From: Bicyclus anynana
Taxonomy: Eukaryota; Arthropoda; Insecta; Lepidoptera; Nymphalidae
Assembly (NCBI RefSeq): GCF_947172395.1
Contig: NC_069105.1
Span: 2,542,001-2,606,000, forward strand
DNA length: 64,000 bases
Reading direction: 5' to 3'
Shown: positions 52,101 to 57,513 of the stretch, one piece after another
Layout: the number at the start of each line of letters is the position of its first letter
How positions within the stretch are numbered: the stretch's first letter is position 1
The notes under the pieces: model-generated
Told to the model about the DNA's origin: nothing
What the model saw: the letters and a program-made list of their open reading frames with translations, nothing else
Databases searched by the model: none
Position numbers and translations under genes: made by a program

Positions 52101-55100
52101 TGTGCTGCGGATAAGTGAACAACGTTTAATAATGCAGTTATGTGTGCTGCGTATAAGTTTTAGTTGGGTGAACCACGTTTAATAATGCAGTTATGTGTGC
52201 TGCGGATAAGTGAACCACGTTTAATAATGCAGTTATGTGTGCTGCGTGTAAGTTTTGGTTAGGTGAACCACGCTTAATAATGCAGTTATGTGTGCTGCGG
52301 ATAAGTGAAGAACGTTTAATAATGCAGTTTTTTGTGCTGCGTATAAGTTTTGGTTAGGTGAACCACGTTTAATAATCCAGTTATGTGTGCTGCGTATAAG
52401 CTTTAGTTAGGTGAAGCCACGTTTAATAACGCAGTTGTGTGCTGCAGATGAGCTTTTTTAGGTGACGCCACGTTTATTGTGCAATAAAGGTGACAAAAAC
52501 TGTGGTCATGTGTACCATAATTATTGATGCAGTGTTGTTTTGTGGTTATGTGAACCATGATTAGTTATTTTATTATATATTAAATGCCTAATGCTGTATC
52601 AAATCGGTACACTAATGAATTTGACAGGACTTTTAGGTATTGGTTACAATGAAATTATGTATCTGTATAATTAGTAAATTTCAAAGCAAAAAAAAAAGAA
52701 AAGACTTTACTGCGATTAGTTACGCTGATTCGTTTAGATAACTTGAATACAAACATATATATAGTAAAAATATTATAAGTAAACAAGTAGATGTCAATTA
52801 TAGATACTTCATTGTCTCCGCGCCACACATTAAAAATTGTGCGGTCTATTAACATTGGTTTTTGTTTTTTGTTTTTATCGAGAACATGGAAGGCACCGGT
52901 CATGCGATAGTACGGCGCAGGACCAAACGCAAAGGAAAGCGTACTTGCAAAGCGCGTAAAGAATTCCCGCAGGCGCAATGGGAAATCATCATCGATGAGG
53001 TCCAGCCAAGCCAGTCAGGGATCCCATTCGAGGTATCCGGACCTGTAGAGTCACCGGGCCCATCGGCAATGCAGCCGGAGCAGCGCCCAACATTGGCATC
53101 CCACTTTACGACAGACGAGGTACTCAAATTTATTATGACCATGCAGAACAGCTCCAATAAGAACAGAATTTTACAGAACAATCACGTTAATGTAATTCGA
53201 GATTTCGACCCATGTAGTAGATTGTAAAGTGTAGGTAGATGGATAAAAAAAGACCAACAAATGTTCTTATATTTATGATTGGAACCAAAAGCAAACCGTA
53301 CATTTTGCAATCCAAAAGCTGGTAGGTCTTGCAAAAAAATGGTTTGAAGCTTTGCCTTCTGTCAATTATAGTTGGGATGAATGGCAAGAAAAGCTTCGCA
53401 AAGCTTTTCCAGTTTTTACAAAATTACGGTCGGCTTTTAGAGGAAATGAAATAAAAGATATTAAAAATAATTTCATTTTCAAGGACAATAAATTGTTTCA
53501 AAAGGTAAATGAATTTTGGTTATGTTTGTGGTTCCATGTGATGCCCAGTTTCAAATATATAAGATTAACCATGATGACATAGGACATTTAGGAGAGACAA
53601 ATACCATTAAAAAATTCAAAATTTGTATTGATTTCCTAAATTACGCAAATAAAAATTTATTTTATTCAGTGTTTGAGGTAGGTGTTTTAATTAAGATAAC
53701 TAGAAATAACTACTATAACAAGGGCAATAGCAAAAAAATAAGTTCATAGGTCCTTATAGAATTGATCAAGTCGTGGGTAACAATAAATATAAAATTAGCA
53801 ATATTCTATAATAAAATAGAAGCTAACCGTTTCAGGCTATTGTTGCAGTAGATGGGATAAGGCCGTGGGTTATGTTGGCATATCAGAATCTTGAATAAAC
53901 AATACTAGATGATAGCACACTAGCTTTATTGCAACATTAATCTCAAACGGTTATTAATTAGTTAAAACTAAAATTTTACCGATTACCAAAATGTCATTAT
54001 TATTTTTTTCAAGTCAAAGTATTATTTATTTATTTTATTGAGTGTATAATAATAATATAATATCGTAGGATTTTTTTTTGCAATTTGATTGATGTGATTT
54101 ACTCTTCTGTTACGTAATTAATTGTTTAAGGCAGGAATTATTTTATAACAAATTTAAGTAGATAAGTAGGATTTAAATGTAAAAAAAAAATGTATTCTAT
54201 TTTATCTTACGAATGTCATGATTCATCAAGGTTTTAATTATCTTATAATAGGTATAGATAACATATACATTGTGCTTTACGCTGCTGTACCGTTATTAGT
54301 TAAGTAAAGTAGGATTTCAAGTAGTAGCAATTAGCTTAAAATATATTCTATGATTCGCAATTTCTTAGTTATTACATTTCACAGATTAATAATATAGTTT
54401 CTACCTATTTTGTGCACCGGGAGGTTGCACAAAGGCGGATGGCCGAATGTCATGATTTTTATAAAAAAGTAGTCTTTGTTCTCTATATTTTTATTCTGTG
54501 GTTAAAATCTGTAGTCTGTGAAATGAAAATGACAGGTCCGATGTGATTGGATGTTACAAAAGGCGCCATTTATTGTAAGACCAATAGGAACGTTTGGCGG
54601 CAAAACGAGAGATTGGAGGGGTTGGTGGCGTGAGCAGTGTAAGAAGGGAGAAAAAAGATGGATTATTCGGGGAAGTGTGGTGAAGAGAGGTGGTTTTGGT
54701 GAAATAGTGTAACAGTAGAGATATTATTATTTAATTTGTAATAATTTGTAATTGTAAAAGGTGGAATAAAGTGTTGTAAGAAACTAGCCGAGTATAATTT
54801 TCATCACACAAATAACATTTACTTTCTAGTGGTAAAGAATTTTCAGTAGAACCAGAGATTATTCCTTAGAATACTACAAACTTTACCTATTTATAATATT
54901 ACTACTTATTAAATAATAGATATACCTCTTATCTGTGAATTTTTAATGTATAAACTAATTTATCTGGCAGAGCTTCCTTGAATCAAATAATGATTTTAAC
55001 AAGCCCAGATTAATATCAGTTTTCTAGTACTAATAGTCTTTGAGCTAAACCGCGGACAGATGTACAGACAGACCAGACGAAACTATAAGGATTCCTTGTT

Positions 55101-55178
55101 GCCAACGAAGCCCTAAAAAGAGATATCTAAAATACAGTTTCGATATTACCTTCTCCGTTGCCACTAAGTATGGAACAT
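20594..55178 (-). CDS. Hmcn: Hemicentin-like giant extracellular matrix protein, 3' portion (37 exons)
   Basis: I assembled 37 minus-strand exons from 55,178 down to the TAG at 20,594. They carry 5,615 nt which, with the one incoming base, make 1,871 codons plus stop; every internal border is phase-compatible. Domain order is 17 I-set Ig domains, two thrombospondin type-1 repeats, a linker of about 70 residues, EGF modules and an acidic tail. Ig followed by TSP1 followed by EGF is the signature of hemicentins, which are secreted proteins organising basement membranes and cell-cell linkages. Dscam is ruled out (no fibronectin III domains), as is perlecan (no laminin G). The von Willebrand A domain and signal peptide expected at the N-terminus are outside the window. 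I see no nidogen G2F domain and no fibulin-type C-terminus, so the C-terminus is shorter than in vertebrate hemicentins. Introns are loaded with transposons. Exons are listed in the entries below. Confidence 0.85.
21638..21763 (-). CDS. Hemicentin-like: calcium-binding EGF module exon
   Basis: Borders TTTCCAG and GTGAGTA, phase 1-1, 42 codons. It starts DINECTTLTHGCEYACVN, the calcium-binding EGF signature (D-I-N-E-C), continues GGYVCACPAHTRL and ends RRRCVP. Confidence 0.92.
21922..22125 (-). mobile_element. Helitron-like element, inverted, in intron
   Basis: Reverse copy of the element at 365-550, from TCTATACTAATATTATAAAG (right edge) to the hairpin and CTAG (left edge). Confidence 0.65.
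22226..22421 (-). pseudogene. Tandem dead copies of the EGF exon
   Basis: A 141-bp unit (repeat starts at 22,226, 22,367 and 22,508) contains most of the EGF exon plus 23 bases of its downstream intron. The copies lack the DVDE start: the available acceptors (GTCAG or GTTAG before TGCCTGG) give the wrong phase, and reading through meets TGA right after the donor. The two copies differ by about one base over the shared exon, so the duplication looks recent. The left copy is cut off after the first third of the exon. Confidence 0.85.
22422..22550 (-). CDS. Hemicentin-like: calcium-binding EGF module exon (functional copy)
   Basis: Acceptor CCTGTCAG, donor GTGAGTG, phase 1-1, 43 codons. It starts DVDECLVDSNQCHLTQ and continues NAPGGYVCSCPEGY to GQRCL. 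The spacing of six Cys is normal. Confidence 0.92.
23143..23317 (+). repeat. Dispersed repeat ('gtctgaggttgataatgatga') abutting an exon
   Basis: Shares TCTATAGACGCAGTTTGTAT, CGAGACAGGTCC and TCTGAGGTTGATAATGATGA with partial copies at about 21,276-21,630 and 37,997-38,130. Its right edge touches the donor of the exon at 23,318. Confidence 0.6.
23318..24209 (-). CDS. Hemicentin-like: linker between TSP1 and EGF (exons 24,110-24,209 and 23,318-23,428)
   Basis: The first exon (phase 0-1) encodes DTEYIPEATIEMTSS... and ends DDFYIPS. The second (1-1) encodes VMQPVYRVNATVNLDG and then RCGAGYRHDAKNDSCE, the tail of an EGF-like module. At this place vertebrate hemicentins have a G2F domain of roughly 200 residues; here only about 70 residues exist. 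The donor of the second exon is unusual (GAAG|GTCTCA) and abuts a dispersed repeat; the call rests on phase and on the following DVDEC. Confidence 0.75.
23460..23945. repeat. Minisatellite, unit about 23-24 bp
   Basis: Around 18 imperfect copies of TTATTCACCCTAACGTGATG with 3-4 trailing bases. The left copies are most regular and the right ones are broken by deletions. Intronic. Confidence 0.85.
24238..24335 (+). repeat. Dispersed lepidopteran repeat, truncated copy
   Basis: The block ACAAGTTAGCCCTTGACTAC to GGAGGAGGAT is joined directly to a LINE tail fragment. Confidence 0.55.
24333..24470 (+). mobile_element. Non-LTR retrotransposon 3' coding fragment
   Basis: Reads like the C-terminal tail of a lepidopteran endonuclease/reverse-transcriptase ORF (DIKRVAGSRGMLAAR). 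The same tail recurs at 24,868-25,085, 39,820-40,150, 44,975-45,085 and inverted at 38,388-38,480 and 49,410-49,590. It ends in a GAT-rich tail. Confidence 0.6.
24470..24600 (+). repeat. (GATGAT/GGTGAT)n microsatellite
   Basis: A simple-sequence tail following the LINE fragment. Long open frames on both strands here are only Met/Val or Ile/Thr runs made by the repeat. Confidence 0.9.
24868..25105 (+). mobile_element. Non-LTR retrotransposon 3' coding fragment
   Basis: Contains the RDRIRN-like segment, then WTEDIKRVAG-like and VQQWTSIS-like tail codons with frame breaks, and a terminal GATGATGATGAT run. Confidence 0.6.
25550..25735. mobile_element. MITE with terminal inverted repeats
   Basis: GGGCCTAGTGGCAGTTTGATACTGTGACG... 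at the left is mirrored imperfectly by ...GATAGTAACAGTATGAAAAC and CACTAGGCAC at the right. The inner arms AACGTAAACGCGAATTT and AAATTCGCGTTTACGTT are also inverted. Confidence 0.6.
25760..25885 (-). CDS. Hemicentin-like: second thrombospondin type-1 repeat
   Basis: Phase 0-0, 42 codons, from GATAG|GAA to CAG|GTAAAC. RWSSWSQWSRCSVSCGAGTQ has the W-x-x-W-x-x-W ladder and the C-S-V-S-C-G core; it continues ARTRRC and ends in GGDNVQ. Confidence 0.92.
26636..27726 (-). CDS. Hemicentin-like: first thrombospondin type-1 repeat (exons 27,610-27,726 and 26,636-26,730)
   Basis: Exon one (1-1) reads KWSAWSTWSYCNATCGAGYQ then QRARTCQYIVDDDQ. Exon two (1-0) reads KWILDESSCKGQSKEKRKC and NMPPCE, giving the second half with its Cys pairs. 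The split inside the domain is unlike the single-exon second repeat. Confidence 0.9.
27193..27570 (+). mobile_element. Helitron-like element split by a later repeat insertion
   Basis: The Helitron starts TCTACACTAATATTATAAAG and is interrupted at about 27,249-27,427 by the 'ttacaagttagccc' repeat. It then resumes with GCGCTAATCTTAGGAA and ends near 27,570. Confidence 0.6.
27895..28956 (-). pseudogene. Tandem copies 2-6 of an Ig half-exon
   Basis: Downstream of the functional exon at 28,976-29,138 lie five more copies, spaced about 206-220 bp. Each has the blocks GATATCCAACAA, CTGCCCAATATTC and GTACAATGTCGCTGTACAAG. Copy 2 (28,756-28,950, 195 nt) is open in the Ig frame and would be phase 1-1 if spliced from ATAAG to GTACC. 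Copies 3 (28,547-28,728) and 5 (28,129-28,304) have lengths that break the frame. Copy 4 (28,332-28,523) contains an in-frame TAG. Copy 6 (from 28,101) has lost the donor GT (GGCACC). Copies 3-6 look dead. Confidence 0.8.
28976..30701 (-). CDS. Hemicentin-like: Ig domains 16 and 17 (exons 30,523-30,701, 29,348-29,575, 28,976-29,138)
   Basis: Exon one (1-0) holds TALILTCPAEGRPTPFVMW. Exon two (0-0) closes that domain with SGKYSCIMSNKVG and opens the next with SLVLKCEVDGHPQPKITWF. Exon three (0-1) closes it with DAGQYICVAENSVGTAHR and ends in a GTACCA donor, joining the first TSP1 exon in phase. Confidence 0.9.
29908..30004. repeat. Perfect 34-bp-arm hairpin in intron
   Basis: Arms 29,919-29,952 and 29,961-29,994 are exact reverse complements around an 8-base loop. 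Outside them, CGAAACCGG and CCGGTTTCG continue the pairing after one A/A mismatch. Confidence 0.9.
31181..31486 (-). CDS. Hemicentin-like: Ig domain 15, single exon
   Basis: Phase 1-1, 102 codons. FYMHCHPYGNPAPEVYWFKD supplies the first Cys and Trp, and YEQSGNYTCVARNKVGE the second Cys with the usual Y-x-C. Confidence 0.92.
31960..33888 (-). CDS. Hemicentin-like: Ig domains 13 and 14 (exons 33,771-33,888, 33,186-33,396, 31,960-32,179)
   Basis: Exon one (1-2) has NATLQCIARGDPEPSISW. Exon two (2-0) starts at CTTCCAG|C, has EGSYRCEATNKAGIAH, then begins the next domain. Exon three (0-1) has NVRLACKASGHPTPMIQW and GYYSCIVSNEGG. The exon two acceptor was chosen from phase; an upstream stretch is also open. 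Confidence 0.88.
34437..34608 (-). repeat. Dispersed lepidopteran repeat in intron
   Basis: Inverted copy with GTACCGCCAAGCGATTTAGC and AAGGGCTAACTTGTAAAGAA, ending only 27 bases before the exon at 34,635. Confidence 0.6.
34635..38894 (-). CDS. Hemicentin-like: Ig domains 11 and 12 (exons 38,776-38,894, 36,080-36,310, 34,635-34,788)
   Basis: Exon one (1-0) reads NVTLQCPVRGGDYNVKWYK and uses the weak donor AAG|GTTCGA; an alternative donor (TG|GTATAA) would give the wrong phase. Exon two (0-0) continues DAVLLANGSLNLP, ESTYACVAGNAAGS, then opens domain 12 with CYLDCKTDSKPRAK. Exon three (0-1) gives TIWFFNSKRLV and GLYRCVAGNEHG. Confidence 0.87.
36367..37404. mobile_element. MITE pair with GGGGGCGTTCATAAATTACG ends
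   Basis: The left end at 36,367 is matched by inverted ends at about 37,018-37,074 (45 bp, including TTTCGAAAAAACACC) and again at 37,375-37,404. The C-rich CCCCCTCCCCCC block next to the left end matches the outer right end. This suggests two related elements, one inside or beside the other. Confidence 0.65.
37608..37815 (+). mobile_element. tRNA-type SINE fragment
   Basis: Shares TCAAGAAATTAAATATCAC-like, GGTGAAGAGAAACCATCATG-like and GAGGAGACTCGTGATCAACA blocks with the copy at 17,602-17,885. Confidence 0.55.
39043..39228 (-). mobile_element. tRNA-type SINE fragment with internal deletion
   Basis: Contains AACCCATATTCGGCTCACTG, GTTGAGCTCGAGTCTCCT and CTTCACCGTTTGAGACACGT, as in the SINE at 17,602-17,885. 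Confidence 0.55.
39606..40386 (-). CDS. Hemicentin-like: Ig domain 10 (exons 40,243-40,386 and 39,606-39,740)
   Basis: Exon one (1-1) reads TSLIISCKATGNPKPYVAW. Exon two (1-1) reads ELSGVYTCVAKNHVGNAT. A LINE fragment with a GAT microsatellite sits in the intron between them. Confidence 0.9.
39820..40200 (+). mobile_element. Non-LTR retrotransposon 3' fragment with (GAT)n tail
   Basis: Reads RDRIRNEEIRRRTKVTDIAQ then RWTNDIKRVAEIRGMQAAF with stops and frame changes, the same tail as at 24,868. It ends in a GATGAT microsatellite. Confidence 0.65.
40964..41600 (-). CDS. Hemicentin-like: Ig domain 9 (exons 41,450-41,600 and 40,964-41,085)
   Basis: Exon one (1-2) has NVSIECNAVGFPIPNITW. Exon two (2-1) has GPYICAAENIAGIAKK. 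Typical I-set spacing. Confidence 0.9.
42030..42954 (-). CDS. Hemicentin-like: Ig domain 8 (exons 42,783-42,954 and 42,030-42,124)
   Basis: Exon one (1-2) has QLVELPCSAQGFPLPQIKWF and uses GAG|GTACTC. Exon two (2-1) has FGVYTCDASNDYGSAS and ends VMIW. A SINE fragment lies between them. Confidence 0.9.
42583..42745 (-). mobile_element. tRNA-type SINE fragment
   Basis: Contains AACCCATATTTGGCTCACTG, GTCTCCTCTCAGAATCAGAG and TCACGATGTTTTTTCTTCAC, in the order of the SINE at 17,602. Confidence 0.55.
43140..43962 (-). CDS. Hemicentin-like: Ig domain 7 (exons 43,797-43,962 and 43,140-43,264)
   Basis: Exon one (1-2) has TIRLSCNVTGIPPPIVTWTR and the donor GT|GTACGT, fixed by phase. Exon two (2-1) has ESGMYSCNASNALGVV. 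Confidence 0.88.
44398..44914 (-). CDS. Hemicentin-like: Ig domain 6 (exons 44,842-44,914 and 44,398-44,612)
   Basis: A short exon (1-2) ends KSLIMPC. The second (2-1) starts LLKGNPQPNIKWEY and has NAGIYKCTADNIIGSD, so the intron falls right after the first Cys. Confidence 0.9.
45196..45444 (-). CDS. Hemicentin-like: Ig domain 5, single exon
   Basis: Phase 1-1, 83 codons. IDFQCLMDSDPLPNITWYHN, then LGLYVCEADDGYGK, ending VHGL before GTAAGAAT. Confidence 0.92.
45511..45577. repeat. Perfect 30-bp-arm hairpin in intron
   Basis: Arms 45,511-45,540 and 45,548-45,577 are exact reverse complements with a 7-base loop. Confidence 0.92.
45758..46676 (-). CDS. Hemicentin-like: Ig domain 4 (exons 46,507-46,676 and 45,758-45,926)
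   Basis: Exon one (1-0) has EELICIVQAKPTPIITWRNE. Exon two (0-1) has VNGSYICIGQNSQGVN and, after the domain, the unusual tail KRKMTLLQGF before the donor GTATTT. Confidence 0.87.
46983..47038. repeat. Perfect 27-bp-arm hairpin with 2-base loop
   Basis: Arms 46,983-47,009 and 47,012-47,038 are exact reverse complements separated by GG. Confidence 0.92.
47337..47606 (-). CDS. Hemicentin-like: Ig domain 3, single exon
   Basis: Phase 1-1, 90 codons, from TTTCAG|GTGG to AAAG|GTGAGA. DLEIVCTVENAAKVQWLN and EDGIWTCLALKDDLK supply the Cys-Trp-Cys core. It contains no ATG near its start, so a start-based ORF search misses it. Confidence 0.9.
47845..48235 (+). mobile_element. Probable non-LTR retrotransposon or SINE fragment
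   Basis: Contains GGATGTCGTAAAAGGCGACT and GCGCAGCACCCTGCGCCTGT and ends in a GATGATGAT tail, a layout common to lepidopteran non-LTR elements. The class is inferred. Confidence 0.45.
48346..49269 (-). CDS. Hemicentin-like: Ig domain 2, degenerate core (exons 49,129-49,269 and 48,346-48,459)
   Basis: Exon one (1-1) has DTLTVQCSVLSEALLKRTTI with the first Cys, but the core Trp is absent. Exon two (1-1) has DSGVFSCIATNRG with the second Cys. Phase and position make it part of the chain. Confidence 0.85.
48727..48901 (-). mobile_element. Helitron-like fragment, inverted
   Basis: GTAGTTTCCGTTTCCGTAGG near the left edge and CTTTATAACATTAATATAGA at the right match the family in reverse, but diverged. 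Confidence 0.5.
49410..49590 (-). mobile_element. Non-LTR retrotransposon 3' fragment, inverted
   Basis: On the minus strand it encodes WIAGIRWMQAALDRDVRKSV and the upstream RIRNEE-type segment, the same tail as at 24,868 and 39,820. Confidence 0.6.
49663..50532 (-). CDS. Hemicentin-like: Ig domain 1 in window (exons 50,417-50,532 and 49,663-49,784)
   Basis: Exon one (0-2) has SQVKLTCHVESLVPVSSGWT. Exon two (2-1) has VGTYQCDASNAAGSSKAV. The domain's first strand is on the micro-exon at 55,150. Confidence 0.9.
50318..50412 (+). mobile_element. tRNA-type SINE 3' fragment
   Basis: GGGCCAGCGTGGTAGACTAT and GAGGAGACTCGTGCTCAACA match the 3' half of the SINE family, ending 5 bases before the exon at 50,417. 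Confidence 0.55.
51013..51373 (+). repeat. 5' LTR
   Basis: 361 bp, TGT...ACA ends, preceded by CAAA at 51,009-51,012. It differs from the 3' LTR at about two positions (near 51,064 and 51,356). AATAAA occurs near its 3' end. Confidence 0.93.
51964..52445 (+). repeat. Minisatellite inside the LTR element, alternating 42- and 53-bp units
   Basis: The unit TGTGCTGCGGATAAGTGAAC... and a longer form with TATAAGTTTTGGTTAGGTGA alternate for about ten units, all sharing GTTTAATAATGCAGTTATG. It lies between the 5' LTR and the first ORF. Confidence 0.88.
52886..53227 (+). CDS. Retrotransposon N-terminal ORF (113 aa)
   Basis: It starts ATG in MEGTGHAIVRRRTKRKGKR, a strongly basic N-terminus, followed by a Pro/Ser/Glu-rich part (SGPVESPGPSAM) and ends in TAA. 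It looks like the start of a gag polyprotein upstream of the gag-like block at 53,278. The frame is closed before that block. Confidence 0.5.
   Translation: MEGTGHAIVRRRTKRKGKRTCKARKEFPQAQWEIIIDEVQPSQSGIPFEVSGPVESPGPSAMQPEQRPTLASHFTTDEVLKFIMTMQNSSNKNRILQNNHVNVIRDFDPCSRL
53278..53880 (+). pseudogene. Gag core and integrase remnants of the LTR element
   Basis: The frame from 53,278 encodes GLAKKWFEALPSVNYSWDEW, a typical retrotransposon gag core. Past about 53,520 the sequence switches to pieces that resemble an integrase zinc-binding end (DDIGHLGETNTIKKF) and a later GPYRIDQVV-like segment, in shifted frames with stops. The pol centre has been deleted between the two. Confidence 0.6.
54448..54808 (+). 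repeat. 3' LTR
   Basis: 361 bp, the same ends as the 5' LTR, followed by CAAA at 54,809-54,812. The near identity to the 5' LTR argues for a recent insertion. Confidence 0.93.
55150..55178 (-). CDS. Hemicentin-like: 29-nt micro-exon
   Basis: Minus strand TTTGTTTCAG before and GTAATA after; phase 1-0. It encodes VPYLVATEK, the A-strand start of the Ig domain that continues VEAHAHSQVKLTC at 50,532. This is the most 5' exon visible. The intron to the next exon is 4.6 kb and holds the LTR element. Confidence 0.75.
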
Positions 55179-55868
55179 CTGAAACAAACATCAAAACTAA
55201 TGAGATTTTAAAAATGTTAAAATCGTAATCCTAAGCTTCAATTTTAAGGTTATCTAGACTCACTCCTATCAATCCTGGATTAACCTATAAGCTAAAGCAA
55301 TAGGCTAGTTGACAATTTTTTTAAATGGTCTTAAATAGTTCATTAAAATATTGACCGTAACTGGAAGCTTTATATTGAGAGTAGCATTTCCGTTTCCGTC
55401 GATTTCATACCAGTTTTCGTACTTTTATTGACGTCACGTCTGGCTATGTGGCGCCACCTGGCGGTGTCGGGCTCGGGAAGTTTCGTAAATCGCTGAGCGC
55501 GACTTTAGCTCATTGGCGTTTTGTTTACCGTCGAAGCAACATCTTGCAATCAGTTGGTACCCGACATTGCAAGATAAAGTGTAATAAGTGAAGTGAATTC
55601 GCTGTGAGTACTTTATATTTTATTACGTTGTAATACGTTGTAATTATTACGTTGTAACATACAACGTTAATGTAATTAACGTTAAATTATGTAAAATTTC
55701 AAATTTCATTTGAAAATAGTACGTGATCATTATTTTAACGGTTTTTCCGTTCGGATCACTACTTCATGTGTTTGAAAGTCTTGCTTTTTTGCAAATGTTT
55801 TCGTACTTGCATGTATATAATAATATTTTCTTTGTAGTGATTTTTCAACAGTTAAAATAGTATTAAAA

Positions 55869-56090
55869 GTGGCGGGGCCCAGCGGGCTTCCTAAAAATGT
55901 GAACTCAGAAACCAAAGTGAACGTTCTAGCAATAGACTGTTGTCTAACATATATACTACAAAACGAACGCGTGGCCAGTGGCTTTCGTTTCAAAGGAGTA
56001 CATAAATTACGAATGCTCGAAGACAAGTTAGACAAAGAGTTTTTGGAAGTTACTCAAACATATTGTTACTTCAATTCAAACCGGCATTGA
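55869..56090 (+). other. Short open frame in the 6.9-kb element, unrecognised
   Basis: 73 codons with no ATG near its start (the frame opens at GTG). It may be an exon, since AACAG precedes it at about 55,850 and a GTGAGT donor lies near 55,600. Residues such as FRFKGVHKLRMLEDKLDKEF are not recognisable. Confidence 0.3.
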
Positions 56091-56159
56091 AAAAAGGTTC
56101 ACAAATCCCGCCAGAATTTAGCACAGGAATTTTGATTGGATGTAAATTACTGGCCTTAT

Positions 56160-56970
56160 AAATCGCCACCCCACGCAGGGGCAAGACGTAGACACTGTTA
56201 ACGTCGCTGGACACATTTGCAGTCAAATATAGGTCTAATAGATTACCGCCCCTCGCGGGGGCAAGGTATACACAGTTTTTAACGTTCCTGGACGTATTTG
56301 CAAAACCAACTTACTGAGTAAGGTATAGAAAGTTTAAATATTCCTAGACGTATTTGCACAGTCAAATACCGGACTAATAGATTACCGCCCCTCATGGGGA
56401 CGAAGTTATAGAAAGTGTTAACATTCCTAGACGTATTTCCAGTCAAATACTGAGGATCGCCGCCCCTCGCAAGGGCAAGGCACAAATAGTGTTGAAATTT
56501 CATCACGTAAAACACACAACACGGAATATACATACAATGCGCAAATGCTCATGCACAGCCATGCTTGCATGATAATTACAACCCACCCTCGCGGGGTGTT
56601 TATCTCTTTATATAAATTATTCAAATACCGGTGTCCTTGATCGCCACCGTCGCGGGCGTATGCATGAAGAGTAATGTTCCATCGCGTGGAACATACAACA
56701 CGGAATATACATATCTGTAATGCGCACACGTTCATGCACAGCCTTGCTTGCATGATCAATACAATCTACCCTCGCGGGGTGTTTATCAACGATGTATGGA
56801 TACGAATATCTTATCTATCCATATAAATTATTCAAATACCCGTGTCGATGTCGTGTGTGTGATCGCCACCCCTCGCGAGGGGAATGCATGAAAAATGTTA
56901 AGATTCCATCGCTTGGAACGCTTGCGCAGCCTTGCTTGTATGATCATTATAATCCACTCTCGCGGGGTGT
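56160..56970. repeat. Array of palindromic CCCCTCGCGGGG modules
   Basis: About nine modules of the type GATCGCCACCCCTCGCGAGG (near 56,166, 56,244, 56,384, 56,457, 56,585, 56,640, 56,768, 56,866 and 56,953) occur with spacers from 55 to 140 bp. The spacers share pieces themselves (CGTATTTGCAGTCAAATAC, CAGCCTTGCTTGCATGAT). The core is self-complementary. Confidence 0.75.
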
Positions 56971-57234
56971 TTATCAGAAATGTACAAGAGACTAATGTCC
57001 TAAAGCCCTTGCAGGCTGACTCACTATCTTTTACGTTTGCTAGTTGACATATACAAAATTGAGTTTCTATGTAAAAATGTCATTTATTGCTTACTCGTGA
57101 ATATCCCACAGTAGGTAAATGACATTTTTCCAATTGACATAGGTTGATAATAAAGACCAAAATAGTGAATAGGCCAACTAGATTTGTAACCAATGGGTGA
57201 ATTAATTACTTTGTAACAATGGCGTAAAAATCTG

Positions 57235-57513
57235 ATGAACGAAAGCGTCAGATTAAAACATTATGTACATTTTGATATAGAGGTTAAAGGCAGGAAACTT
57301 ATTTTTCCGAATACATCAAAGTTTTCTAAAGGTATTACTGGATGTATACAGTTTATTATTTGCAAAATTTATAACCATACTCCAGGTTTCATAAAACTTA
57401 GAAACAAACGAAAAGGTAAAACATATTATGATACCCTCCGTCACCTAGCAAATGTAGAAAAATGCATAAGCGGTAACATAAAAATTTCTATTAAAACAAA
57501 GGATTCTAAATGA
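57235..57513 (+). CDS. Hypothetical 92-aa protein of the 6.9-kb element
   Basis: Starts at an internal ATG (MNESVRLKHYVHFDIEVKG) and ends TGA at 57,513. It is basic, Lys-rich, without a recognised motif, signal or membrane segment. It could be a fragment of a larger transposon protein. Confidence 0.35.
   Translation: MNESVRLKHYVHFDIEVKGRKLIFPNTSKFSKGITGCIQFIICKIYNHTPGFIKLRNKRKGKTYYDTLRHLANVEKCISGNIKISIKTKDSK

Larger units (their letters stand above)
51013..54808 (+). mobile_element. LTR retrotransposon with deleted interior
   Basis: Two 361-bp LTRs flank 3.07 kb, with a 4-bp target duplication CAAA on both sides. It sits inside an older Helitron fragment (halves at 50,938-51,008 and 54,813-54,907), in the hemicentin intron between 50,532 and 55,150. 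The interior has a minisatellite, a short ORF, a gag-type region and pieces like the zinc-binding and C-terminal parts of an integrase. Protease, reverse transcriptase and RNase H are missing, so it would depend on another element. A 4-bp duplication suits Gypsy-type elements. No clear tRNA primer site follows the 5' LTR. Confidence 0.9.

Noticed and set aside
20594..55178. Dscam, perlecan or titin-like gene
   Set aside because: No fibronectin III, laminin G or kinase domain is seen; TSP1 followed by calcium-binding EGF after many Ig domains points to hemicentin.
56160..56970. CRISPR-like array
   Set aside because: The host is an animal, the repeats vary in sequence and spacing, the spacers share sequence, and no cas genes are present.
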